Below, piece by piece: positions 25,436 through 33,466 of a stretch of DNA of 33,466 nt; position 1 is the first letter of the stretch; each line of letters starts with the position of its first letter. Under the pieces are notes generated by a model, which did no database searches, was not told the DNA's origin, and worked only from the letters and a program-made list of their open reading frames with translations. The stretch is from Profundicola sp964553105 (GTDB lineage Bacteria; Bacteroidota; Bacteroidia; Flavobacteriales; Weeksellaceae). The position numbers were made by a program, and so were the translations under genes. Location of the stretch: the NCBI GenBank assembly GCA_964553105.1, contig CAZKJO010000029.1, forward strand, positions 1 through 33,466, given 5' to 3'.

Positions 25436-26106
25436 TCAAGTTGAAACTTAATGTACGTAATCTTCTTACCCTCATTCAAGAATAACTTTTCGTAATGTGT
25501 TTGAATATCATAAAGATAATCAGGTAAGTCATGAGTGGATCTATTATAGATGTCGTGATTAGATACTTCTACCTTATAATCATTCATCTCAACAATTCCA
25601 CATGTATAACCATGCAAGAATTCACTATCCGTTTTAAGATGAATAAACCCTCCTGGCTTTAAGATTTTCTTGTACCTCGCTAAAAAATCTGGATGAGTTA
25701 GTCTATGTTTTTTTCTTCTAAACTTAATTTGAGGATCTGGAAATGTGATCCAAATCTCACTCACTTCGCCTGGGTCAAAAGCTAAATCAATCAATTCAAT
25801 TTGAGTTCTAAGAAAACCTGTGTTTTTCATGTTTTTTTCCTCAACCGTTTTTGATCCTCGCCAAAGTCTAGCTCCTTTTATATCGACACCAATAAAATTG
25901 GTCTTTGGAAATCTCTTGCCTAGTCCAATGGTGTATTCTCCTTTACCACAACCTAATTCTAAAACAATCGGATTGTCATTTTTGAAGAACTCCTTATTCC
26001 ATTTTCCTCTAAGCTCAAAACCATCTAGCATTTCACTACGCTCTGGTTGAATTAAATGAGAAAAACTTTTGTTCTCCTCAAAACGACTAAGTTTATTTTT
26101 TGCCAT
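25432..26106 (-). CDS. trmB: tRNA (guanine(46)-N7)-methyltransferase TrmB
   Basis: 224 residues, a Rossmann methyltransferase. The SAM loop VLELGCGKGEYTIGLG is at about 48-63, NFIGVDIKGARLWRG follows near 71-85, and the TrmB signature ITFPDPQIKFRRKKHRL near 120-136. THYEKLFLNEGKKI at the C terminus is also typical. It makes m7G46 in the variable loop of tRNAs. A minus-strand TAAATTTG box ends four bases before the ATG, suggesting a leaderless transcript. Its 3' end overlaps the tamL stop by four bases. Confidence 0.94.
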   Translation of the reverse strand: MAKNKLSRFEENKSFSHLIQPERSEMLDGFELRGKWNKEFFKNDNPIVLELGCGKGEYTIGLGKRFPKTNFIGVDIKGARLWRGSKTVEEKNMKNTGFLRTQIELIDLAFDPGEVSEIWITFPDPQIKFRRKKHRLTHPDFLARYKKILKPGGFIHLKTDSEFLHGYTCGIVEMNDYKVEVSNHDIYNRSTHDLPDYLYDIQTHYEKLFLNEGKKITYIKFQLD

Positions 26107-26110
26107 GTGG

Positions 26111-26118
26111 CAAATTTA
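26111..26118 (-). promoter_or_regulatory. -7 box of trmB
   Basis: Minus-strand TAAATTTG (TAnnTTTG) ends four bases before the ATG. No good -33 TTG at the expected distance. Confidence 0.45.
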
Positions 26119-26139
26119 TTCAATCTAAATTGAATCCAT

Positions 26140-26169
26140 AAAAAAAGTGCCCTAAATATTAAGGCACTT
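26140..26169 (-). terminator. Intrinsic terminator after the M48 protease gene
   Basis: On the minus strand AAGTGCC (plus 26163-26169) pairs with GGCACTT (plus 26145-26151), followed by a T-run (plus A-run 26140-26146). It separates the protease gene from trmB. Confidence 0.85.
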
Positions 26170-26188
26170 GTTAAATATAGTTATGATA

Positions 26189-26998
26189 TTATTGTGTTTT
26201 ACCAATCGCTTGATAATATAATGGCAAAACATTCGGAATTTCTCTTTCTAATTGTGCGATTCTTCTACCTGGATCTGGGTGAGTAGATAAAAACTCTGGT
26301 GGAGCTTGGCTACCTTTTGCTTGAGCAACAGATTGCATTCTATTCCAAAATTTCGGAGCCTCTCTAGGATCGTATCCAGACATAGCCATCAATTGTAAAC
26401 CAATTTTATCCGCTTCTAATTCCGCATTTCTAGAATAAGCTAATATTCCAACCTGTGCTCCCATAGGATATAATTGATTGAAAACATTTTGATATTTACT
26501 ATCATTTAAAGCAACATTACCGGCAACCTGTAAGCCTTGAGCTACCATAGCTTGCGTCATTCTTTGCGCACTGTGCTCTGCGATAGCATGAGTAATTTCG
26601 TGCCCCATTACAACAGCAACACCATTTTCATCCTTACAAACAGGCATAATTCCAGTGTAAAATGCAACTTTACCACCTGGCATACACCATGCATTTAATT
26701 GATCGCTTTCAATCAAGTTAAACTCCCATTGGTATCCATCTAAAAAATGTGATTGATCCTGAGAAGCTAAAAACCTTTCTACAGTTCCTTTAATGTTATT
26801 TCCAACCTCTTTCAACATTTGCGTTTGTTGTCGATTTGTTGAAAGTTTCTCCTCTTTCAGGACTTGCTGATATTGCTGAAACGCCATAGGGAAAATCTCT
26901 GCGTTGCTCACCAATATTAGTGGACTTTTACCCGTAATTGGGTTGGTAGAACATGCAGCGACAATCATTATTACCAACATCAAATATACTTTTTTCAT
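26189..26998 (-). CDS. M48-family metallopeptidase lipoprotein
   Basis: 269 residues from the second in-frame ATG (26998), which gives a clean lipoprotein signal ending VAAC (Cys16). The zinc motif HEITH is at 133-137 (GHEITHAIAEH), and the third ligand is probably in ELEADKIGLQLM. C-terminal FLSTHPDPGRRIAQLE is the usual M48 end. It is a periplasmic, membrane-attached protease like BepA/LoiP, which degrade or help to assemble outer-membrane proteins. A start 12 codons further upstream (27034) would put charged residues before the signal and is less likely. It has its own terminator; no strong promoter box is seen. Confidence 0.92.
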   Translation of the reverse strand: MKKVYLMLVIMIVAACSTNPITGKSPLILVSNAEIFPMAFQQYQQVLKEEKLSTNRQQTQMLKEVGNNIKGTVERFLASQDQSHFLDGYQWEFNLIESDQLNAWCMPGGKVAFYTGIMPVCKDENGVAVVMGHEITHAIAEHSAQRMTQAMVAQGLQVAGNVALNDSKYQNVFNQLYPMGAQVGILAYSRNAELEADKIGLQLMAMSGYDPREAPKFWNRMQSVAQAKGSQAPPEFLSTHPDPGRRIAQLEREIPNVLPLYYQAIGKTQ

Positions 26999-27172
26999 AA
27001 CTCTAATTTTTTTGATTGATATATGCATAAACAAGTTTTATTCCAAACCCGAAAGCACTAAGCAAATAGAATATAAAATTACTAAAAACGTTATCAATTA
27101 ATACTGTTTTGTCATAGGATTAAATTATACATTAAGACAGTGTTTTTACATTTTATATCGAAAAACTGTTTG

Positions 27173-27180
27173 TATATTTG
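27173..27180 (+). promoter_or_regulatory. -7 box of the metK riboswitch transcript
   Basis: TATATTTG matches TAnnTTTG and would start the RNA near 27185-27188, a few bases before the SAM-II-like aptamer. The -33 region (TTTTTAC at 27143-27149) is weak. The 174 bases before it back to the protease start hold nothing recognisable. Confidence 0.6.
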
Positions 27181-27190
27181 CTGTTCAATA

Positions 27191-27243
27191 TTACAGAGGA
27201 CAAATTTACCCGGGTTGCAACCTCTCTAAAAAATGCTAAAACG
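27191..27243 (+). ncRNA. SAM-II (SAM-alpha) riboswitch aptamer upstream of metK
   Basis: P1 is AGAGG (27195-27199) with CCTCT (27221-27225). The loop holds the conserved AATTTACC and TTGCAA segments (TTGCAA at 27215-27220), and the 3' strand carries the A-rich stretch and GCTAAA (27235-27240). Loop GCA (27217-27219) can pair with TGC (27234-27236), and ATTT in the loop with AAAT in the 3' strand, giving the SAM-II pseudoknot. The layout lines up with the metX SAM-II aptamer, and the gene behind it makes SAM, so feedback control is expected. T7 follows at 27244-27250. Confidence 0.8.
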
Positions 27244-27306
27244 TTTTTTTCATTGCTTCCCATTAATTTTCTGATGTAAGATATAATATAATTAAAGAAC
27301 AATATT

Positions 27307-28566
27307 ATGCCTTATTTATTTACTTCTGAATCTGTTTCAGAAGGACATCCAGACAAAATAGCAGATCAAATTTCAGACGCCATTCTAGACAACTTTTTGG
27401 CTTTTGATGCCGATAGCAAAGTTGCATGTGAAACCATGGTAACTACAGGGCAAGTGGTTTTGGCTGGTGAAGTGAATTCACAAACTTATATCGACTTACA
27501 AAAAGTAACTAGAAAAGTTATTCAACGTATCGGATATACAGACAGCTCTATGAAATTCTCCTATGATTCTTGTGGTATTTTGTCGGCAATCCACGAACAA
27601 TCTAATGAGATTAGACAAGGGGTTGACAAAGAAAACCCACAAGATCAAGGTGCGGGAGACCAGGGAATGATGTTTGGTTATGCAGTCAACGAAACCGAGA
27701 ATTATATGCCCTTGGCTTTAGATATTTCTCATATGATTCTTCAGGAATTAGCTCAGGTTAGAAAAACTGGAGATGAAATGACCTATCTTCGCCCTGATTC
27801 AAAAGCTCAGGTAACTTTAGAGTATGATGATGAACATAAGCCAATCAAAATTCACACGATTGTGGTTTCTACGCAACACGACGAGTTTGGTGGAGAAGAG
27901 GCTATGCAAGAGAGAATCAAGAGAGATATAATTCAATTTATTATCCCTCGCGTATTCCAAAAGGTTTCTCAAAAAGTTAAAGACTTATTCCATCCAGACA
28001 TTATCTATCATGTTAATCCAACAGGTAAATTCGTTATTGGAGGACCTCATGGTGATAGTGGATTGACAGGAAGAAAGATTATTGTAGATACTTATGGTGG
28101 TAAAGGAGCTCATGGTGGTGGTGCCTTTAGTGGTAAAGATCCATCTAAAGTGGATAGGTCTGCAGCTTATGCAATGCGCCATTTAGCCAAAAACATGGTA
28201 GCCGCTGGTATTTGCGATGAAGCTTTAGTTCAAATTTCATATGCAATAGGAGTGGCAGAGCCTATGAGCATGATGGTAGATACCTATGGTACATCAAAAG
28301 TTCAAATGTCTGATGCTAGAATCTCAGAGATCTTAATTAATAACCTTGATTATAGACCATATGCCATCGAAAAGAACTTAAAGTTAAGAAATCCAATTTA
28401 TGAAGAAACTGCTGCTTATGGCCACATGGGTAGGGTTCCACAAGTTATAACTAAAACTTTCGAAGCTTATAATGGCGAAGAAATAACTAGAGAAGTAGAG
28501 TTATTTACGTGGGAGAAATTGGATTTAGTGCCACAATTAAAAGATTTGTTTCATCTAAAGGATTAA
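27307..28566 (+). CDS. metK: Methionine adenosyltransferase (S-adenosylmethionine synthetase)
   Basis: 419 residues. The ATP/methionine motif is FTSESVSEGHPDKIADQISD (His14), the family signature GAGDQGMMFGYA is at 115-126, and the phosphate loop GGGAFSGKDPSKVDRSA is at about 270-286. The enzyme makes S-adenosylmethionine from methionine and ATP with Mg2+ and K+. The length is slightly above the E. coli form, as in other Bacteroidota. A SAM-II-like aptamer sits 65 bases upstream of the ATG, which predicts repression when SAM is abundant. There is no Shine-Dalgarno sequence. A strong terminator follows. Confidence 0.97.
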   Translation: MPYLFTSESVSEGHPDKIADQISDAILDNFLAFDADSKVACETMVTTGQVVLAGEVNSQTYIDLQKVTRKVIQRIGYTDSSMKFSYDSCGILSAIHEQSNEIRQGVDKENPQDQGAGDQGMMFGYAVNETENYMPLALDISHMILQELAQVRKTGDEMTYLRPDSKAQVTLEYDDEHKPIKIHTIVVSTQHDEFGGEEAMQERIKRDIIQFIIPRVFQKVSQKVKDLFHPDIIYHVNPTGKFVIGGPHGDSGLTGRKIIVDTYGGKGAHGGGAFSGKDPSKVDRSAAYAMRHLAKNMVAAGICDEALVQISYAIGVAEPMSMMVDTYGTSKVQMSDARISEILINNLDYRPYAIEKNLKLRNPIYEETAAYGHMGRVPQVITKTFEAYNGEEITREVELFTWEKLDLVPQLKDLFHLKD

Positions 28567-28586
28567 ATACAATCCTGTATTTAAAC

Positions 28587-28626
28587 AAAAAAGACAAGAG
28601 GTTTAGTTATCTCTTGTCTTTTTTTA
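28587..28626. terminator. Bidirectional intrinsic terminator between metK and the GHMP kinase gene
   Basis: AAAAAGACAAGAG (28588-28600) faces CTCTTGTCTTTTT (28611-28623), with an A-run on one side and a T-run on the other. It serves both convergent genes. Confidence 0.92.
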
Positions 28627-28627
28627 T

Positions 28628-29536
28628 TTAGTCTACAATTAATTCATCATAGGATAAAATAGTTGTGTAGCCTTTCCGTTCAAAGTAACTCATATCATGG
28701 TCTCGACTGGTAACTAAAACAAAATCACCTCCCCAAGCTCCCAGACTTTTAATCATACCATTTTTAAAATCAGGAAATAATCTATCTTTCACCGTATCCA
28801 TTTCCAAATGTCCCGAAATCATATATTCGTGTACGTACAAGATGTCTTCAAATTCTTCTAAACTTTTGCAGGATTTAATTTGTAAACTTAAATCGGTTAT
28901 GGATTTAATCAAATCCTTATCTTTCCCAAACGCACGATACCTTCCAATTCCTTCTCGGCTATTCTGCTTTTCATTTAAATAAACAAAATAGATGTGTTGG
29001 GTAATGCTTTTATCGAGTTGAATCAAACCAACTTTTCTGTCTTTTTTAGTGAGTTGATAGGATTGTGGTTTTGGAAACATCGCACAACTGATATCATATC
29101 CACTTCCTCCAAATGTCTTTTCTAATAGTTTGAAAGCATCAATGTCTGCATATTTGGACAAAAGAGAAATTAATGTCGAACTAGAACCTAAACCCCAATC
29201 CTTCGGAAATTCCAGCTGGGTGGTGAATTCTATTCTTTTATTTTTAAAAACTTCAAGTTTTAATGATTCAACTGCCTTCAGAACTTTAGAAATATTATTT
29301 CCTAACAAAGAGTCATTAGATCTAATGACCTCTAAGTTTTCATCTAATTCAGCTTCAAACCATAACGAATTATCATTCAAGAAAGCCTTCCACAGAATTT
29401 GTGTGTTTTGGTGCTCTGTTTCTTCTACTTTTAGTCTCTGACCTAACTTAGTCGGAAGTCCAATGGCTAAAGCTCCATCCAATACTACATATTCCCCGGA
29501 AAGCAATAATTTACCGTTTGCAAAGTATTCTTGCAT
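28628..29536 (-). CDS. GYDIA-family GHMP kinase
   Basis: 302 residues, GHMP kinase fold. It has LLLSGEYVVLDGALAIGLP at the N terminus, the phosphate-binding GLGSSS at 115-120, and the family's naming motif as GYDIS (146-150), where the last residue is Ser instead of Ala. The C terminus has KSLGAWGGDFVL, a GHMP motif-3-like glycine run. Substrate is unproven; a mevalonate-pathway role is often guessed from neighbours in other genomes, but none of those genes is nearby. Its ATG shares one base with the fabD stop (TAATG), so the two are translationally coupled. Confidence 0.87.
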   Translation of the reverse strand: MQEYFANGKLLLSGEYVVLDGALAIGLPTKLGQRLKVEETEHQNTQILWKAFLNDNSLWFEAELDENLEVIRSNDSLLGNNISKVLKAVESLKLEVFKNKRIEFTTQLEFPKDWGLGSSSTLISLLSKYADIDAFKLLEKTFGGSGYDISCAMFPKPQSYQLTKKDRKVGLIQLDKSITQHIYFVYLNEKQNSREGIGRYRAFGKDKDLIKSITDLSLQIKSCKSLEEFEDILYVHEYMISGHLEMDTVKDRLFPDFKNGMIKSLGAWGGDFVLVTSRDHDMSYFERKGYTTILSYDELIVD

Positions 29537-30411
29537 TATATTACACCTGAAACTTGAGCTTCTCTTTCAATTTTCTTAATCAAACCTTGCAAGGTTCTAC
29601 CTGGTCCAACTTCCAAATAACTCGTTAAACCTTCTGCCCACATATTTTGAATAGTTTGTGTCCATTTTACTGGAGCCGTAAGTTGAATATTCAAATTCTT
29701 CTTAATTTCATCTGGATCACTTACAGCACTAGCCGTTACATTCTGAAAAATAGGACAAATAGGCTTGTGGAACCTAACCTGTTCAATGGCCCTTTCTAGC
29801 TTTTCTCTCGCAGGTTCCATCATTGGCGAGTGAAATGCCCCACCAACAGGTAGAATCAATGCTCGTTTAGCCCCTTTTTCTTTTAATAATTCACAAGCTT
29901 TTTCTACAGCCTCTATCTCCCCAGAAATCACCAATTGACCCGGACAGTTATAATTCGCAGGAACTACTACGCCATCTACAGATAAACAAACTTCCTCAAC
30001 TATTCGATCTTCTAAACCTAAAATAGCCGCCATAGTCGATGGTTGAATTTCACAAGCCTCTTGCATAGCTTCAGCTCGCTTAGCAACTAATTGCATTCCA
30101 TCTTCAAATGATAAGGCATTGGCAGCCACCAAAGCAGAAAACTCCCCTAAAGAATGCCCAGCAACAGCATTAGGCTCAAATGTTTCGATCATCTGCGCTA
30201 AAGAAACAGAATGTAAAAATACCGCTGGCTGAGTAACATTCGTTTGTTTCAAATCCTCTGCAGTTCCTTCAAACATGATTTTCTTGATATTAAAACCTAA
30301 TATTTGGTTCGCTTGATCGAATAAGCCTCTAACTACGGCGCTTTTTTCGTATAATTCTTTTCCCATTCCTGGGAATTGTGATCCTTGACCTGGAAAAACG
30401 TAAGCTTTCAT
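29536..30411 (-). CDS. fabD: Malonyl-CoA:ACP transacylase FabD
   Basis: 291 residues. It has FPGQGSQ at 6-12, the nucleophile Ser87 in GHSLGEFSALVAA, and the catalytic His194 in GGAFHSPMMEPA. It moves malonyl groups from CoA to acyl carrier protein for fatty-acid elongation, in the cytoplasm. No other fab genes are adjacent; it is followed by the coupled GYDIA kinase. A minus-strand TATCTTTG at 30435-30442 is a good -7 box 23 bases before the ATG. Confidence 0.95.
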   Translation of the reverse strand: MKAYVFPGQGSQFPGMGKELYEKSAVVRGLFDQANQILGFNIKKIMFEGTAEDLKQTNVTQPAVFLHSVSLAQMIETFEPNAVAGHSLGEFSALVAANALSFEDGMQLVAKRAEAMQEACEIQPSTMAAILGLEDRIVEEVCLSVDGVVVPANYNCPGQLVISGEIEAVEKACELLKEKGAKRALILPVGGAFHSPMMEPAREKLERAIEQVRFHKPICPIFQNVTASAVSDPDEIKKNLNIQLTAPVKWTQTIQNMWAEGLTSYLEVGPGRTLQGLIKKIEREAQVSGVI

Positions 30412-30434
30412 AAATTCTTATTTTGTTCTAAATT

Positions 30435-30442
30435 CAAAGATA
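30435..30442 (-). promoter_or_regulatory. -7 box of the fabD operon
   Basis: Minus-strand TATCTTTG matches TAnnTTTG, 23 bases upstream of the fabD ATG. No clear -33 TTG. The remainder of the 299-base divergent region up to 30656 shows no other feature. Confidence 0.5.
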
Positions 30443-30656
30443 CAGTTTAATAGTAAATTTTAATACTGTAGTTTTTATTTTTAAAAGCTTCTTATAATAT
30501 GAAGTGATTTCAGCAACTAAATCATCCATAATTTTATAGGCTTGACAATTAACTTTTTAATCTTCTGTCCAGTTATTGCCATCGCGAATTAATGGATTAT
30601 TTAATTCTTTTCAAATAAAGTTGGTTTATTTTTTAAAAGGAAACGTAAATTTAACA

Positions 30657-30684
30657 TTGGTGATAATTTAAACTCATATTTTTG
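30657..30684 (+). promoter_or_regulatory. Promoter of the PiT gene
   Basis: TTG (30657-30659), a 17-base spacer, then TATTTTTG (30677-30684). Both elements fit. The predicted leader is about 20 bases. Confidence 0.65.
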
Positions 30685-30710
30685 CCCCTTCACAAAACTT
30701 AAAATAGTAT

Positions 30711-33026
30711 ATGGAGAGTTTATATGTTTTTATAGTAGGTTTGCTTTTCTTGCTAGCTGTTTTTGATTTGGTAGTTGGTGTTAGTAATGACGCTGTAAAC
30801 TTCTTAAACTCGGCAATTGGATCAAACGTAGCCAAATGGCGAACCATCATGATTATTGCTTCGGTGGGTATAATGTTAGGAGCTATGACTTCCGGCGGAA
30901 TGATGGAAGTGGCCCGGAAAGGGATATTTAACCCCCAGCATTTCTATTTCAATGAAATCATGATCCTCTTCTTAGCGGTAATGATTACCGATATTATACT
31001 CCTCGACCTGTTTAATACCTTTGGAATGCCCACTAGTACAACGGTTTCCATTGTTTTCGAGATTTTAGGAGCTTCTTTTGCACTTTCTGTTATCAAGACG
31101 CTCAATGGAGATCTACCAATGAACTATTTATTCAACTTAGATCAACCTGATAAGGGAATTATCGGATTCATGAATTGGGAAAAAGCAGGAGGCATTGTAT
31201 CGGGTATCTTGCTCTCAGTTGTAATAGCCTTTACGGTGGGTGCAATCGTTCAATTTATTTCTAGATTCTTCTTTTCGTTTAGATTTAATGAAAAAATGAA
31301 ATATTTTGGTTCCATTTTTAGTGGTCTAGCCTTCGCAGCCATACTTTATTTCTTGATTTTTAAAGGAATGGGATCTGTAGTTAAAGACGTAGAAGTGGGT
31401 GAAATGAATTATTTTCAAGCTCAGTTTGCTGTCTTTTATAATTGGGTATCAACCCACATTCCTGTATTTATTTTAATCAGTTTTATCATTTCTACTATTG
31501 TAATGTTCTTCTTGCAAAAGAAAAACATCAACCCACTTAGATTGGTAGTTCTCTTCGGTACATTCGCACTTGCCATGGCATTCGCAGGAAACGACTTAGT
31601 GAACTTCATTGGGGTTCCCATTGCAGCTTGGCAATCATTTGAACTTTGGAGTGGTTCTGGAATAGCACCAACTGAATTGTTGATGGATGGTTTAGCTGGT
31701 AAAGTAGAAACTCCTTACTTTATGCTGATGTTGGCAGGTGCTATCATGACGCTTACTTTATGGTTCTCTAAAAAAGCACGTAGTGTTACCGAAACAGAAG
31801 TTAAACTAGGAGCTCAAGCAGAAATCGATGAAAGATTTAAACCAAATTTAGCTGCAAGACTTATTGTCGATGCTACGGCTACTCTTAATAAAGGTCTTGG
31901 CAAAGTAATGCCTAAACCAATGTCTGATAAGTTAAATGAGAGATTTGCTCCGGTAGATATAACCGAAAATGAAGGCGCTGCAGCTCATTTCGATCTAGTA
32001 CGTGCTTCGGTTAATCTAGTAACAGCATCTATTCTAATTGCTATTGCGACGGATCTTAAGCTACCACTATCAACAACTTATGTGTCTTTTATGGTAGCTA
32101 TGGGTACCTCACTTTCAGATAGAGCATGGGGTAGAGAAAGTGCAGTTTATCGAATCGCTGGAGTTATGAACGTTGTAGTTGGTTGGTTCTTGACAGCAAT
32201 CATTGCATCAACAGTTGCGGCTATTTTTGCAGCAATTATGTACTACGGAGGAATCTACGGAATTCTTGCTCTAGTTTCAGCAGCAGGATTTATGATCTAT
32301 AAAACTTCTAGACATCACACAAGTAAACTAGAGAAAGAAGCTTTAACTGCAACTAAAACTTCTATCAACTATAAAGATGTAAACGAGACTTTAAGTTTAT
32401 TATCTACTAGTGTAGAGGAGGCGATTGTAGATATCAAGAGAACTCTTGAGCTAACTTATATTGGCGTAGTAAAAGAAAATAAGCGCGCACTTACAGATGC
32501 AAACGAAAAATTAGATCACCTAAATAGTGAATATGCCATGGTCAAAAATGGATTGTTCAAGATTATTAAAAAGAACAAATCAGACGAAACCACATCGGCA
32601 CACTTATATGTCTTAACATATGATTTAATGCAAGATATCCTTCAGAGTTTATCTCTAATTGTTGAATCAGCCACAGTTCACGTTAAAAATAATCACAAAC
32701 CACTTACCCGCGAACAATGTAAACACATTGCCTCGGTCAAAGACCTTTTGTCGGATTATTTAGTGTTCCTTAAAGATATTATTGGTAATGGAGACTTTAC
32801 AGATGCAAACGTACAGGAGTTATATGTTAGAAAGAAAAACCTTCTGTTAGAAATTGAATTAGCAACTTCACAGCAGATAGAAGGTATCATGAACAAAAAA
32901 TACGGGTTTAAGAATACTTCCTTATACTTCACAGTATTAATGGAATTAAAAGATCTGATTGCAGTTTCTACAAGATTCGCCAAATTATACAAGCGTATCT
33001 ATCAAGATGGAAAGCTGACTAAGTGA
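30711..33026 (+). CDS. Inorganic phosphate transporter PiT with fused PhoU-like C-terminal domain
   Basis: 771 residues. Two PiT signature repeats are visible, GVSNDAVNFLNSAIGS (23-38) and AFAGNDLVNFIGVP (about 290-303), each with its membrane helices. A hydrophilic insert lies near residues 360-430. Further helices with LPLSTTYVSF follow to about 530. The last 220 residues are soluble, helical and charged and resemble a PhoU domain (tandem helical bundles around TLELTYIGVVKENKRAL and YDLMQDILQSLSLIVE). The protein would take up phosphate at the inner membrane by ion coupling, with the fused domain probably regulating flux. It has its own promoter and terminator. Confidence 0.9.
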   Translation: MESLYVFIVGLLFLLAVFDLVVGVSNDAVNFLNSAIGSNVAKWRTIMIIASVGIMLGAMTSGGMMEVARKGIFNPQHFYFNEIMILFLAVMITDIILLDLFNTFGMPTSTTVSIVFEILGASFALSVIKTLNGDLPMNYLFNLDQPDKGIIGFMNWEKAGGIVSGILLSVVIAFTVGAIVQFISRFFFSFRFNEKMKYFGSIFSGLAFAAILYFLIFKGMGSVVKDVEVGEMNYFQAQFAVFYNWVSTHIPVFILISFIISTIVMFFLQKKNINPLRLVVLFGTFALAMAFAGNDLVNFIGVPIAAWQSFELWSGSGIAPTELLMDGLAGKVETPYFMLMLAGAIMTLTLWFSKKARSVTETEVKLGAQAEIDERFKPNLAARLIVDATATLNKGLGKVMPKPMSDKLNERFAPVDITENEGAAAHFDLVRASVNLVTASILIAIATDLKLPLSTTYVSFMVAMGTSLSDRAWGRESAVYRIAGVMNVVVGWFLTAIIASTVAAIFAAIMYYGGIYGILALVSAAGFMIYKTSRHHTSKLEKEALTATKTSINYKDVNETLSLLSTSVEEAIVDIKRTLELTYIGVVKENKRALTDANEKLDHLNSEYAMVKNGLFKIIKKNKSDETTSAHLYVLTYDLMQDILQSLSLIVESATVHVKNNHKPLTREQCKHIASVKDLLSDYLVFLKDIIGNGDFTDANVQELYVRKKNLLLEIELATSQQIEGIMNKKYGFKNTSLYFTVLMELKDLIAVSTRFAKLYKRIYQDGKLTK

Positions 33027-33051
33027 TACTAAACACACCTATTAATATAAA

Positions 33052-33080
33052 GAAGGGGGAGCGCTAGCTCTCCTTTTTTT
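33052..33080 (+). terminator. Intrinsic terminator after the PiT gene
   Basis: GGGGAGC (33056-33062) pairs with GCTCTCC (33067-33073; one G-T wobble) over GCTA, followed by T7. Confidence 0.9.
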
Positions 33081-33084
33081 ATTA

Positions 33085-33311
33085 GGGCGTGCCCTTGTTG
33101 CTAGTTCGCGTCATTAAATAAAGAAGCATCGCAGATTGCAAAGTAGGTTTTATAATCAAGCACACGGGAAGCTAGGCAACAAGGTCAGGCTGTTTCGGGG
33201 TTCCGTCTTCTGCTGGCCCTAATCACCCTCAGACTAGTAAGCAAACCACAAACATCCACTTAACACTTATGTGAAAATCAACTCAAGACCAGCAGAAGAC
33301 CAAGCCCTGTC
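33085..33311. repeat. Non-coding inverted-repeat element, possibly a Bacteroidota intergenic repeat
   Basis: The stretch opens with the palindrome GGGCGTGCCC (33085-33094). CCTTGTTGC (33093-33101) faces GCAACAAGG (33176-33184), extended by CTAG on both sides with one bulge. GTCTTCTGCTGG (33205-33216) faces CCAGCAGAAGAC (33289-33300), a perfect 12-base match, and flanking GGTCAGG-CT faces AGCCCTGTCC imperfectly. It is richer in G and C than its surroundings and has no supported gene. From memory, GGGCGTGCCC starts a repeat dispersed between genes in some flavobacteria; I cannot confirm that here. Confidence 0.5.
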
Positions 33312-33466
33312 CATCCTTCACGCGAAAAAATCACGATTTTGAAAACCTTTTTAAGGTTAAAACACGCTCAAAATAGAGCAGTAAAAACGCTAGTTAAAAT
33401 TAATTCACGACATAAGTTATTGAAAGTAAGAAAATAACAAATTACTTTAAAATAATACACCAAAAG
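33312..33466. other. AT-rich non-coding tail with small hairpins
   Basis: No gene is supported. Three small hairpins occur in a row: AAAAT/ATTTT near 33327-33340, AACCTT/AAGGTT at 33344-33358, and GCTC/GAGC at 33366-33379. GTTATT also faces AATAAC near 33417-33438. It may be the upstream region of a gene beyond the window. Confidence 0.35.

Noticed and set aside
26999..27034. M48 protease start at ATG 27034
   Set aside because: It adds 12 partly charged residues before the lipoprotein signal; ATG 26998 gives the normal signal peptide.
1..33466. CRISPR arrays, tRNA or rRNA genes, prophage, transposase or defence genes
   Set aside because: Reading through both strands and all intergenic regions showed no spaced repeats, cloverleaf with TTCRA loop, or mobile-element proteins.

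Overview
The window reads as an AT-rich chromosomal stretch of a Bacteroidota bacterium, most likely Flavobacteriales. Supporting this are a GldI homologue beside a DHH phosphoesterase, the Bacteroidota-type TamL lipoprotein, a GYDIA-family GHMP kinase, a HU-CCDC81/SPOR protein, CtlX, and repeated matches to the Bacteroidota -7 promoter box TAnnTTTG, with no Shine-Dalgarno sequence before most starts. Content is overwhelmingly housekeeping. I see no phage, transposase, CRISPR array, defence locus, tRNA or rRNA.

Layout. 1-2000 (minus strand): a start-less open frame, a flavodoxin-reductase-like FAD oxidoreductase and an EamA exporter. 2091-4699 (plus): an overlapping operon nrnA - gldI - cyclophilin/FKBP fusion lipoprotein. 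4830-6709: Nif3-like protein plus a coiled-coil/zinc-ribbon partner whose ribbon has lost all four cysteines. 6909-11131: ppk2, a DUF2007 protein, rplS with a structured leader, an RlmL-type 23S rRNA methyltransferase, a membrane glycosyltransferase and tadA. 11251-12878 (minus): an acyl-CoA thioesterase and a HU/SPOR protein. 13283-15334: dprA and ctlX. 15437-17404 (minus): a small conserved protein and a sodium:solute symporter. 17535-19132: recR and a GT2 glycosyltransferase. 19173-25435: selO, two tandem outer-membrane beta-barrels, a TrmH-type RNA methyltransferase and tamL. 25432-26998 (minus): trmB and an M48 lipoprotein protease. 27191-28566: a SAM-II-type riboswitch and metK. 28628-30411 (minus): fabD coupled to the GYDIA kinase. 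30711-33026: a PiT phosphate transporter with a PhoU-like tail, followed by a non-coding tail rich in inverted repeats.

Two 100-N gaps (16341-16440 and 18709-18808) interrupt the symporter and the second glycosyltransferase. Each gap is flanked by an identical 55-base direct copy. Removing one copy and the Ns restores an uninterrupted reading frame in both genes, so these are assembly joins and not biological repeats or pseudogenes.

The strongest non-coding signal is the SAM-II-like aptamer in front of metK, followed directly by a seven-T run. Other points for a second look are the cysteine-less zinc ribbon, the rplS leader, the inverted-repeat element after the PiT gene, several promoters that sit only a few bases from start codons, and a terminator whose T-run runs into the next start codon. 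I did not find a convincing new multi-gene system here.
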